In this document: one piece after another, positions 16,840-22,450 of the stretch
Layout: the number at the start of each line of letters is the position of its first letter
How positions within the stretch are numbered: position 1 is the first letter of the stretch
Assembly: GCA_958438515.1 (NCBI GenBank)
Contig: CAUBRZ010000019.1
Coordinates: forward strand, 1-27,563
DNA length: 27,563 nt
Direction: 5' to 3'
Origin: an uncultured Clostridium sp.
Lineage (GTDB): Bacteria > Bacillota > Clostridia > TANB77 > CAG-508
The notes under the pieces: generated by a model
What the model saw: only the letters and a program-made list of their open reading frames with translations
Told to the model about the DNA's origin: nothing
The model's database searches: none
Made by a program: the position numbers and the translations under genes

Positions 16840-17316
16840 ATGGAATTAACAAATTCGCAAGAGGAATATTTGAAAACTATATATTTATTGGAGAAAAATA
16901 ATAAAAAAGTAAGGGTTACTGATATTGCAAACAAATTAAAAATAACAAAACCTAGTGTTAATAAGGCAATAAAAACCTTAAAAGAAATGAACTTAATAGA
17001 ATATGAGGTTTATGGAGATATTGCATTAACAGATAATGCCGAGAAAATAGCCAAAAATATAATAAAAAGACAAGATATTTTAAAGATGTTTCTAGTAGAG
17101 ATATTAGAAATAGAGGACAAGCAAGCAACTAAAGAGGCAATAGCGATGAAGCATGCAATTTCAGAAAAGACAGCACAAAAATTAGATAAATATATTAGTC
17201 AAATTTTGAATCTAGGTGATTTAGACTGTGGATATGATGCTAATAGTGAAAAATGCCGAAATTGTGTAAAAATTACAGCTAAAAATAGAATGAAAAAGAA
17301 TAAGGAGGATAAATAA
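16840..17316 (+). CDS. DtxR/MntR-like transcriptional regulator with a C-terminal Cys cluster, first gene of the SUF operon
   Basis: A 158-residue regulator. The N-terminus matches DtxR/MntR proteins: ELTNSQEEYLKTIYLLEK, then a winged helix-turn-helix (about 24-62, VTDIANKLKITKPSVNKAIKTL and LIEYEVYGDIALTDNA). The dimerization region is recognisable (EAIAMKHAIS, with E99 and H105 at family metal-ligand positions). The usual first-site His is replaced (RQDILKMF rather than RHRLLE-like). In its place the C-terminus has three Cys, C130-x8-C139-x2-C142 (in DCGYDANSEKCRNC), which could bind a metal or Fe-S cluster. The stop overlaps the sufC ATG by one base (TAATG). I infer that it senses iron or Fe-S status and controls the operon through the palindrome at 16799-16818. 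Confidence 0.85.
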   Translation: MELTNSQEEYLKTIYLLEKNNKKVRVTDIANKLKITKPSVNKAIKTLKEMNLIEYEVYGDIALTDNAEKIAKNIIKRQDILKMFLVEILEIEDKQATKEAIAMKHAISEKTAQKLDKYISQILNLGDLDCGYDANSEKCRNCVKITAKNRMKKNKEDK

Positions 17317-18035
17317 TGCTAGAATTACAACATATATGTTTTGAAAGACAAAATAAAAAAATATTAGATGATATAAATTTAAAGATAGATACAAATAAAT
17401 TTATAGCAATTACTGGACCAAATGGTTCTGGAAAGTCAACTTTAGTTAAGATTATTATGGGAATTGAAAAACCAGATTCAGGAAAAGTAATATTAGATGG
17501 TAAAGATATTACTAATTTATCTATTAATGAAAGAGCAAAATTAGGAGTTGGTTTTGCATTTCAACAACCAGTAAAATTTAAAGGTATTACTGTATATGAT
17601 TTATTAAAAATTGCATCTAATAAAGATATTGACAAAAAAGAAGCATGTGAAATTTTATCACAAGTAGGACTTTGTGCCAAAGAATATGTGGACAGGGAAG
17701 TAAATGGTTCACTATCAGGTGGGGAATTGAAGAGAATTGAAATTGCAACAGTGTTTTTAAGAAAATCAAAATTAACAATTTTTGATGAACCAGAAGCAGG
17801 AATTGATTTATGGAGTTTCCAAAATTTAATTGAAGTATTTGAGAAGATGAGGGATTTAATTAAAGGTACTATTTTAATTATTTCACATCAGGAAAGGATT
17901 TTAAAAATTTCTGATGAGGTTATTCTAATGAAAAATGGAAAAATCAAAGATATAGGAACAAGTAAAGATATTTTAGAAAGTGAAGTACAACAAAATGTAT
18001 CTTGTTGTAAGTTAAAGAAAGAAGGTGCTAAATAA
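17316..18035 (+). CDS. sufC: SufC/SmsC, Fe-S cluster assembly ATPase
   Basis: An ABC-type ATPase of the SUF scaffold for iron-sulfur cluster assembly; it is cytoplasmic and does not transport. Walker A is TGPNGSGKST (33-42), the Q-loop region is FAFQQPVKF (80-88), the signature is LSGGELKR (133-140) and Walker B is LTIFDEPEAGIDLW (153-166). The EAGID-type D-loop is typical of SufC rather than of transport ATPases. The 239-residue length is normal. It is translationally coupled to the DtxR-like regulator gene upstream, and the SufB-like gene begins one base after its stop. No sufD, sufS or sufU is next to it, which matches the two-gene minimal arrangement described as SMS (SmsC-SmsB). Confidence 0.93.
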   Translation: MLELQHICFERQNKKILDDINLKIDTNKFIAITGPNGSGKSTLVKIIMGIEKPDSGKVILDGKDITNLSINERAKLGVGFAFQQPVKFKGITVYDLLKIASNKDIDKKEACEILSQVGLCAKEYVDREVNGSLSGGELKRIEIATVFLRKSKLTIFDEPEAGIDLWSFQNLIEVFEKMRDLIKGTILIISHQERILKISDEVILMKNGKIKDIGTSKDILESEVQQNVSCCKLKKEGAK

Positions 18036-18036
18036 A

Positions 18037-18984
18037 GTGAAAAGTAAAGTTTTAAATGATGAATTGTTAAATCAAGTAGATGAGGGCCTTCTAGGAGAAA
18101 TATCTAATTTGGAGCAGATAAAAAAGGGTGCTTTTAATATTAGAAAGAATGGACAAGGAATCGAAAGAAAAGTAACTGAGAATATAAATATTGTAACTAA
18201 AAAAGATAAACCTGGAATAGATATTTATGTAAAAGAAAATACCAAATTTGAATTTGTTCATATCCCAGTTATTATAACTGAAAGTGGATTAAATGATTTG
18301 GTATATAATGATTTTTACATTGGAAAAAATGCAAATGTAATTATTGTAGCTGGATGTGGAATACATAATGATCATCATAAAGATTCTAGACATGATGGAA
18401 TACACAGATTTTTCTTAGAAGAAGGTGCTAAAGTTAAATATATTGAGAAACATTATGGAGAAGGTAATGGAGAGGGAAAAAGAATACTAAATCCAGTAAC
18501 AGAAGTATATCTAAAAAATGGTAGTAGCATGGAGATGGAAAGCAGTCAGATTAAAGGAGTGGATTCTACTATAAGAGAAACAAAGGGAAAACTTGAAGAT
18601 GATACTAATTTTGTTGTGTCTGAAAAAATTATGACACATGGATCACAATTTGCAAAAACGATATTTGATGTGGAGCTAAATGGGAAAAATTCAAGTACTC
18701 ATGTGACTTCTAGATCTGTAGCAACTGAAAAATCTACACAGCATTTTGTTTCAAAGATTTATGGAAATACTGAATGTTTTGCACATAGTGAATGTGATGC
18801 AATTATAAAAGATAATGCAAAAGTAACTGCAACTCCAGAGATAACAGCAAATAATGTGGAAGCAAACTTGATTCATGAAGCAGCAATTGGTAAAATTGCA
18901 GGGGAACAATTAACCAAATTAATGACATTAGGTCTTTCAGAGAAAGAAGCTGAAGAAGAGATTATAAAAGGATTTTTAAGGTAA
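18037..18984 (+). CDS. sufB: SufB/SufD-family scaffold protein (SmsB-like), short form
   Basis: A 315-residue protein of the SufB/SufD beta-helix family, shorter than canonical SufB (~470), as in the minimal SmsB type. Characteristic parts are GIDIYVKENTKFEFVHIPVI, a His-rich segment CGIHNDHHKDSRHDGIHRFF (about 106-125), the long beta-helical middle, and the C-terminal SufB-like signature HEAAIGKIAGEQL with SEKEAEEEIIKGFL. It would form the cluster-building scaffold together with SufC. The GTG at 18037 is chosen: AGAAGGTG lies about 9 bases upstream, and it starts one base after the sufC stop. The in-frame GTG at 18025 is inside that Shine-Dalgarno. No cysteine desulfurase lies nearby, so the sulfur source is encoded elsewhere. 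Confidence 0.9.
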   Translation: MKSKVLNDELLNQVDEGLLGEISNLEQIKKGAFNIRKNGQGIERKVTENINIVTKKDKPGIDIYVKENTKFEFVHIPVIITESGLNDLVYNDFYIGKNANVIIVAGCGIHNDHHKDSRHDGIHRFFLEEGAKVKYIEKHYGEGNGEGKRILNPVTEVYLKNGSSMEMESSQIKGVDSTIRETKGKLEDDTNFVVSEKIMTHGSQFAKTIFDVELNGKNSSTHVTSRSVATEKSTQHFVSKIYGNTECFAHSECDAIIKDNAKVTATPEITANNVEANLIHEAAIGKIAGEQLTKLMTLGLSEKEAEEEIIKGFLR

Positions 18985-18994
18985 AAAGATATGA

Positions 18995-19032
18995 AAAAAT
19001 ACACCTCAAAGGAATTTTTGGGGTGTATTTTT
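18995..19032 (+). terminator. Terminator of the SUF operon
   Basis: A 16-bp stem (AAAAATACACCTCAAA at 18995-19010 with 19017-19032, one T-G pair, 6-base loop) ends in a T tract 11 bases after the sufB stop. It abuts the minus-strand pseudogene at 19036. Confidence 0.9.
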
Positions 19033-19035
19033 AAA

Positions 19036-19299
19036 TTAAATAGTTCTTTTTATTAATCCATCCTTATTACAATATATATATATAATACCACTATTAGTTT
19101 GCCTTGGAAACCTAGTTTCTGCATTTTGTTCAGGATATAGTTTTACAATTTGTATCCTATCATTTGTAACATAAGCAATAAATGATATATAGTGTTCCTT
19201 TGACATTTCATGATTTATACTTACATAATAATCATTTTCAATTATTGTACAGTCTATTTTATGTTTTTGGCAACCTATGAATCGTAGAATAGAGTTATC
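19036..19299 (-). pseudogene. Truncated desulfoferrodoxin/neelaredoxin-like remnant
   Basis: The gap between sufB and the HD gene holds an 87-codon open frame on the minus strand without a usable start: it begins right after a TAG (19300-19302), and the first Met is internal. The translation is coherent and family-like: it has HEMSKEHYISFIAYVTNDRI, then KLYPEQNAETRFPR, then IIYIYCNKDGL near the end. This is the pattern of the superoxide-reductase (class II desulfoferrodoxin) iron domain, HxM...HY...CNxHGL. The final ligand His is Asp here (CNKDGL), and the N-terminal part of such proteins is missing. Both observations fit a decaying gene. It has no promoter or ribosome-binding site of its own. 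The family call rests on motif memory, not a search. Confidence 0.7.
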
Positions 19300-19309
19300 C
19301 TAAAAATAA

Positions 19310-19340
19310 AAACTGAAACTTTTTAAGAAGATTTCAGTTT
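19310..19340 (-). terminator. Terminator of the HD-domain gene (minus strand)
   Basis: A 9-bp stem AAACTGAAA (19310-19318) / TTTCAGTTT (19332-19340) with a 13-base loop. On the minus strand it is followed by a T-rich run (TTTATTTTTA). It lies about 115 bases past the HD gene's stop; 19341-19456 otherwise shows only AT-rich sequence. Confidence 0.6.
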
Positions 19341-19456
19341 GGTAAATCAGTTGCAGATTATAGTGTAAAATTCTTATTAACTTAAAAAATTGAATGTTAT
19401 ACTTTATTTTTATTGTTAATTATTACAGATTTTTTATAATAATTAATAAATTTAAA

Positions 19457-20215
19457 TTATACTTGTACATATTCATTTACTATTTTTTTTACTTGTTTCA
19501 TTTTTTCTATAGTATCTTCTTCTTTAAAGCTAAATTTGTTTAAAATTTTATTTATATAATCTTTTTCAGCTATTTTTTTAAGACTAATATTATAATTTAT
19601 ATTAAATATAAATGCAATAAATACTAAAAGGTCTTCTAAACTGTTTTGATCTTTTTGCCTTTTAATTGATTTTTTCTGAATAATTTTTTTAAAATATTCA
19701 TATCTTATTTTTAAATTATATATTTCATCTATTTTTTCAGGATCATTCCAAAAGAATTCTGTACCTTCATAAAAAATATCTAATTTATCAGCATCCCTTA
19801 TTATTTTTGCTTGCAATAATTTTTCTTCATTTAAACCTTCTTCAATATCATGTTTATTATGATTTCTTATTGCTGTTATTATGATATCATCATATTTGTT
19901 ATCTTTTACAAATTTTCTTATAAGATTATTTTCTACTAAGATTATTGCTCCTAAATTTCCATGGTCTATACTTAGTACATCTCTGAAAGTTCCATATTTT
20001 TTCATTTGTTCAAATCTTGCAATATCATGTAATAATCCAATTAATGTAGCTAAATCTATTTGTTCTTGCGATAATTTTAAGTTTTCTGCAATATATTTAC
20101 TTTCGTGCATTACTCGAAAAGAGTGATAATATTTTCTTTCTATATTTTTATTATTCATATCATATTTGTTTGAATATTTTTTTAATTCTTCTATACTTTT
20201 ATTTATATCTATCAT
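19457..20215 (-). CDS. HD-domain metal-dependent phosphohydrolase
   Basis: A 252-residue cytoplasmic protein of the HD superfamily. The metal-binding and catalytic residues appear in order: H31 (HSFRVMHES), the H63-D64 pair (LLHDIARFEQ), H85 (SIDHGNLGA), the NHNKHDI segment, and the final Asp in RDADKLDIFYEG. This is the complete H...HD...H...D set of active HD hydrolases. The helical C-terminal third (from EFFWNDPEKIDEI) is as in YedJ/HDIG-like hydrolases of Clostridia. The substrate, nucleotide or cyclic nucleotide, cannot be read. The ATG follows AAAGGGA. It is a single-gene unit with its own promoter (20254-20282). Confidence 0.88.
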   Translation of the reverse strand: MIDINKSIEELKKYSNKYDMNNKNIERKYYHSFRVMHESKYIAENLKLSQEQIDLATLIGLLHDIARFEQMKKYGTFRDVLSIDHGNLGAIILVENNLIRKFVKDNKYDDIIITAIRNHNKHDIEEGLNEEKLLQAKIIRDADKLDIFYEGTEFFWNDPEKIDEIYNLKIRYEYFKKIIQKKSIKRQKDQNSLEDLLVFIAFIFNINYNISLKKIAEKDYINKILNKFSFKEEDTIEKMKQVKKIVNEYVQV

Positions 20216-20253
20216 ATTAAAAATCCCTTTTATTTAAACTTTAATCTTTTTGT

Positions 20254-20282
20254 ATTTTATCAAAACGACTTTTTTAAATCAA
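20254..20282 (-). promoter_or_regulatory. Promoter of the HD-domain gene
   Basis: On the minus strand: TTGATT (complement of 20277-20282), a 17-base spacer and TAAAAT (complement of 20254-20259), about 39 bases before the ATG. Confidence 0.65.
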
Positions 20283-20343
20283 TAGACAGAGTATAGAAAA
20301 AAATTAATAATATATTATACAATTTACAACTACTTCAAAAAAT

Positions 20344-20378
20344 AAAAAACTCTGTAATTAATTTAAACAGAGTTTTTT
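20344..20378 (-). terminator. Terminator downstream of tRNA-fMet
   Basis: A perfect 12-bp stem AAAAAACTCTGT (20344-20355) / ACAGAGTTTTTT (20367-20378) has an 11-base loop, two bases past the encoded CCA on the minus strand. The T run lies within the 3' arm. Confidence 0.85.
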
Positions 20379-20380
20379 AG

Positions 20381-20456
20381 TGGTTGCGGAGGATGGACTC
20401 GAACCATCGACCTTCGGGTTATGAGCCCGACGAGCTGCCAACTGCTCCACCCCGCG
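20381..20456 (-). tRNA. Initiator tRNA-Met (fMet, anticodon CAT), CCA encoded
   Basis: The cloverleaf on the minus strand starts CGCGGGG and ends CTCCGCA-A-CCA. The first base pair is the C1-A72 mismatch that marks bacterial initiator tRNA. The anticodon stem carries three G-C pairs (GGGCTCATAACCC), the second initiator hallmark, and the T arm is GATGGTTCGAGTCCATC. This is therefore the start tRNA rather than an elongator Met tRNA. Confidence 0.97.
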
Positions 20457-20473
20457 ATGTATAGACATTTTTA

Positions 20474-20503
20474 ATTATACATCTTATATATTAGTTTTGT
20501 CAA
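20474..20503 (-). promoter_or_regulatory. Consensus promoter of tRNA-fMet
   Basis: On the minus strand: TTGACA (complement of 20498-20503), an 18-base spacer and TATAAT (complement of 20474-20479). The -10 ends 17 bases before the mature tRNA 5' end. Confidence 0.85.
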
Positions 20504-20795
20504 TAGATTTTGATAATTTATGATAAAACGTACAGTAAAAATTAATTTTTATTATATATTGTATGTTAAAAATACTAAAAATATTACTATTTTTAGTACA
20601 TTATGTGTATGATTTATTAAAATATAAATCATATTAGATAGTATGAATTACAAAAATAAGAAACAATGTGCAAAGTTATTATAGAAATTTATTATATAAT
20701 GAAAATAACTAAAAAACTATTATAAAAACAGTTTTTTAGTTATTTAAGGATTGTATAAAAACTCTTAAAGAGTAATTAACTAAATTATATAAAAG
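20504..20795. other. AT-rich spacer between tRNA-fMet promoter and Xre-type gene
   Basis: No gene is supported here. The only short frames lack ribosome-binding sites. Two clear hairpins are present: an 11-bp perfect stem with a 4-base loop at 20573-20598 (TACTAAAAATA/TATTTTTAGTA), followed on the minus strand by TTTTTAAC, and the hairpin at 20704-20744 listed separately. Confidence 0.6.
20704..20744 (-). terminator. Terminator of the second Xre-type gene
   Basis: A perfect 15-bp stem AATAACTAAAAAACT (20704-20718) / AGTTTTTTAGTTATT (20730-20744) has an 11-base loop, about 50 bases past the Xre-type stop on the minus strand. Confidence 0.65.
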
Positions 20796-21164
20796 TTATT
20801 TACTTTTAATAGAAAGGGCAATACTTTTTATTATATTAATAGCATCAACTATTTGTGAATCAGAATAGTTATTTAATAGTTCTTTAGTTTCATTTATAGC
20901 ATCGTCATCTAGACCAAACAAAATATAATCTGCAGAATGACCACTTAGATGTCTTAGCTTTTTAATACTTCTATAAACTAAATTACCTTTACCATCTTCG
21001 ACTAATCCTAAGAATTGACCAGATATGCCAATTTCTTTGGCAAGTTGAGTTTTATTCATATGCAATTCATTTTCACGAATATATTTTATTCGTTTACCTC
21101 TTTCTATTTGATCTAATTTTTCTGGGGTTAGATTGCAGCTATTATTAATATTATTGACTTTCAA
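20796..21164 (-). CDS. Xre-family helix-turn-helix regulator, divergent from the Spo0A-like gene
   Basis: A 122-residue regulator with a Cro/C1-type HTH at about residues 24-80 (core MNKTQLAKEIGISGQFLGLVEDGKG). It has the Clostridial SADYILFG motif at the end of the domain and a short helical tail (SQIVDAINIIKSIALSIKSK). The start is a TTG at 21164 preceded by AAGGAG with an 8-base spacer; no ATG fits. It is divergent from the Spo0A-like response regulator gene across about 125 bases containing three 10-bp repeats, so it is a natural candidate to repress that gene or itself. Its ligand is unknown. Confidence 0.85.
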   Translation of the reverse strand: MKVNNINNSCNLTPEKLDQIERGKRIKYIRENELHMNKTQLAKEIGISGQFLGLVEDGKGNLVYRSIKKLRHLSGHSADYILFGLDDDAINETKELLNNYSDSQIVDAINIIKSIALSIKSK

Positions 21165-21230
21165 AATAAATACTCCTTATATTTTTAACTTATTTTATAA
21201 TATAAAAATAACAAATAAATGGGAAAATAA

Positions 21231-21260
21231 TATGGTATTTTATGAGAATTTATGGTATAT
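21231..21260 (+). repeat. Three 10-bp direct repeats upstream of the Spo0A-like gene
   Basis: TATGGTATTT, TATGAGAATT and TATGGTATAT lie in immediate succession. The outer two share TATGGTAT exactly, two helical turns apart. The last unit contains the extended -10 of the response-regulator gene, so a bound protein would control that promoter. Confidence 0.6.
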
Positions 21261-21261
21261 T
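21253..21261 (+). promoter_or_regulatory. Extended -10 promoter of the Spo0A-like gene
   Basis: TGGTATATT is an extended -10 element without a good -35, placing the start near 21268. The AAGGAGGAG ribosome-binding site (21275-21283) precedes the ATG at 21290. Confidence 0.5.
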
Positions 21262-21289
21262 CAAGAGTAACGATAAGGAGGAGAATAAT

Positions 21290-22078
21290 ATGAAATCTAA
21301 ACCTATGAAGATATTAATTATAGAAGATGATGTTCAGGACTGTAATAAATTTGTAGAATGCATTAAAAATAGAGAAGACATTGAATTGGTTGGAATGACA
21401 GATTCAGATATCGAGGGATTAAGATGCACAAAGATACAACATCCAGAAGGAATAATATTAGATTTAGAATTAAATAATGCAACAACAGGAAATACAGATT
21501 CATTAGAATTTTTGAAAAGATTAAGAGAATTGAATTTAAACTATGAACCTATAATAATAGTAACAACACATGTTAATTCTAAAAGAACATATAACCTATT
21601 ACATAAAAATGGTGTAGATCTTATATTATATAAGGACCAGCCTAATTATTCATGTAATCAAGTATTAAATAAATTTATTAGTTTAAGAGAAGTAATACCA
21701 GAAAAAACAGTAACTGTTTTAAAACAAGAATTAGAGGAAAAAGAAGATAAGATATCTAATTATATATGTAACGAACTAGATTTAATAGGAGTTGCATCGA
21801 AATTAAAAGGAAGACAATATTTACATGATGCAATATTATATCTAATACAAAATGAGAAAAGTGATATAAATGTTATTAAATATGTATCGAAAATACATAA
21901 GAAATCAGAAAATACAATTACAAATGGAATGAAAAATGCAATTGATTATGCGTGGAGAGTTTCTCCAATAGAAGATTTAGAGAGTTATTATACTGCAAAG
22001 ATAAATTATAGAACAGGAGTACCAACTCCTATGGAATTCATATATTATTATGTAGAGAAAATAAGAAAAATGATATAG
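21290..22078 (+). CDS. Response regulator: receiver domain plus Spo0A-type C-terminal DNA-binding domain
   Basis: A 262-residue response regulator. The receiver domain (about 5-125) is complete: acidic pocket E12-D13-D14, phospho-acceptor D58 (in GIILDLELN), conserved Thr (IVTTH, 92-93) and Lys115 (LYKDQ). The C-terminal domain (about 155-262) resembles Spo0A_C: LDLIGVASKLKGRQYLHDAI parallels Spo0A's 'IGVPAHIKGYQYLREAI', NAIDYAWR parallels 'HAIEVAWSRG', and the end GVPTPMEFIYYYVEKIRKM parallels 'GKPTNSEFIALVADKLR'. Overall it is divergent, so it is a Spo0A paralogue or homologue rather than clearly Spo0A itself. The ATG at 21290 follows AAGGAGGAG; the upstream in-frame ATG at 21242 has no ribosome-binding site. 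It is followed by its own terminator, then an array of 0A-box-like repeats and a histidine-kinase gene. Confidence 0.88.
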   Translation: MKSKPMKILIIEDDVQDCNKFVECIKNREDIELVGMTDSDIEGLRCTKIQHPEGIILDLELNNATTGNTDSLEFLKRLRELNLNYEPIIIVTTHVNSKRTYNLLHKNGVDLILYKDQPNYSCNQVLNKFISLREVIPEKTVTVLKQELEEKEDKISNYICNELDLIGVASKLKGRQYLHDAILYLIQNEKSDINVIKYVSKIHKKSENTITNGMKNAIDYAWRVSPIEDLESYYTAKINYRTGVPTPMEFIYYYVEKIRKMI

Positions 22079-22106
22079 TTATTATAATAATTAAAGTTTG
22101 AGAGTT

Positions 22107-22134
22107 AAGTAGTTCAAAAAGAACTACTTTTTTT
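22107..22134 (+). terminator. Terminator of the Spo0A-like gene
   Basis: A perfect 9-bp stem AAGTAGTTC (22107-22115) / GAACTACTT (22121-22129) with loop AAAAA runs into seven Ts. Confidence 0.92.
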
Positions 22135-22153
22135 ATGCTCTAAAACCATTTTT

Positions 22154-22159
22154 TATAAT
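22154..22159 (+). promoter_or_regulatory. Perfect -10 (TATAAT) just upstream of the 10-bp repeat array
   Basis: TATAAT with no recognisable -35 at 16-18 bases. If used, transcription would start around 22166, inside the repeat array, and run through the hairpin at 22208-22241 to the micropeptide. A promoter of this kind usually needs an activator; whether it is active is unknown. Confidence 0.35.
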
Positions 22160-22160
22160 T

Positions 22161-22200
22161 CTATGTCATATTTTGTCAAGTTTTGTCATGCTTTTTCATC
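22161..22200 (+). repeat. Four tandem 10-bp repeats resembling Spo0A (0A) boxes
   Basis: Consecutive decamers CTATGTCATA, TTTTGTCAAG, TTTTGTCATG and CTTTTTCATC share a TGTCA core at exactly 10-base spacing. The second unit matches the known 0A-box form TTTTGTCRAA at nine of ten positions. Tandem 0A boxes at 10-bp centre spacing are how Spo0A dimers bind DNA (for example at abrB). The gene just upstream encodes a Spo0A-type DNA-binding domain. Confidence 0.75.
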
Positions 22201-22207
22201 GCCACAA

Positions 22208-22241
22208 ACCACGTATCTGTAAGGGATAGGTGGTATTTTTT
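22208..22241 (+). terminator. Terminator-like hairpin (possible attenuator) ahead of the micropeptide
   Basis: ACCACGTATC (22208-22217) pairs with GATAGGTGGT (22225-22234) with one mismatch and a 7-base loop, followed by ATTTTTT. It lies between the repeat array and the micropeptide gene, so on a transcript started upstream it would act as an attenuator or as the 3' end of a short RNA. Confidence 0.55.
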
Positions 22242-22285
22242 AATTAACAACTAGATGAAAACGAATGAAAAAGGTGGTGAAAGAT

Positions 22286-22333
22286 ATGGATTGGTATAAA
22301 GCTTTATGCAAGTGGTTTAGTTATTGGATTTAA
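22286..22333 (+). CDS. Candidate micropeptide MDWYKALCKWFSYWI
   Basis: A 15-codon frame ending TAA, preceded by AAGGTGGTG exactly 6 bases before the ATG, which is as good a ribosome-binding site as those of the larger genes here. A longer in-frame start at 22265 (22 residues) lacks a Shine-Dalgarno. The peptide has a single Cys at position 8, three Trp, two Tyr, one Phe and two Lys; it is amphipathic and membrane-seeking. It lies between 0A-like repeats and a membrane GHKL histidine kinase, and is followed by a strong terminator at 22372. A signal-peptide role is inference: it lacks the long leader and acidic tail of AgrD precursors, and no AgrB-like protease is encoded nearby. Confidence 0.5.
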   Translation: MDWYKALCKWFSYWI

Positions 22334-22371
22334 AAAGGTCATATGATTATTTTAATATGATATAGGATAAG

Positions 22372-22424
22372 GATAATCAGTATAAGAAAAAATAATAAAC
22401 TTATATTGATTATCTTTTTATTTT
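22372..22424 (+). terminator. Strong terminator between micropeptide and kinase genes
   Basis: A 15-bp stem GATAATCAGTATAAG (22372-22386) / CTTATATTGATTATC (22400-22414), one G-T pair and a 13-base loop, followed by TTTTTATTTTT. It would separate micropeptide transcripts from the kinase message and make kinase expression depend on read-through or a promoter inside the 36-base gap. Confidence 0.85.
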
Positions 22425-22450
22425 TGTATATAATCTAAAAGGGGTTATAT

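Noticed and set aside
20641..20690. A 13-codon frame starting ATG 20643 in the spacer before the second Xre-type gene
   Set aside because: No Shine-Dalgarno sequence, no promoter and no recognisable context.
21290..22078. Calling the response regulator Spo0A itself
   Set aside because: The C-terminal domain pattern fits Spo0A_C, but residues are divergent and the neighbours are a peptide and kinase rather than the usual spoIVB context, so only a Spo0A-like call is supported.
22161..22200. A CRISPR array
   Set aside because: The repeats are 10 bp, directly adjacent, degenerate and without spacers; no cas genes are present anywhere in the window.
22255..22299. Alternative 14-codon frame starting ATG 22255 ahead of the micropeptide
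   Set aside because: It overlaps the micropeptide in another frame, has no Shine-Dalgarno, and its translation consumes the micropeptide's own ribosome-binding site.
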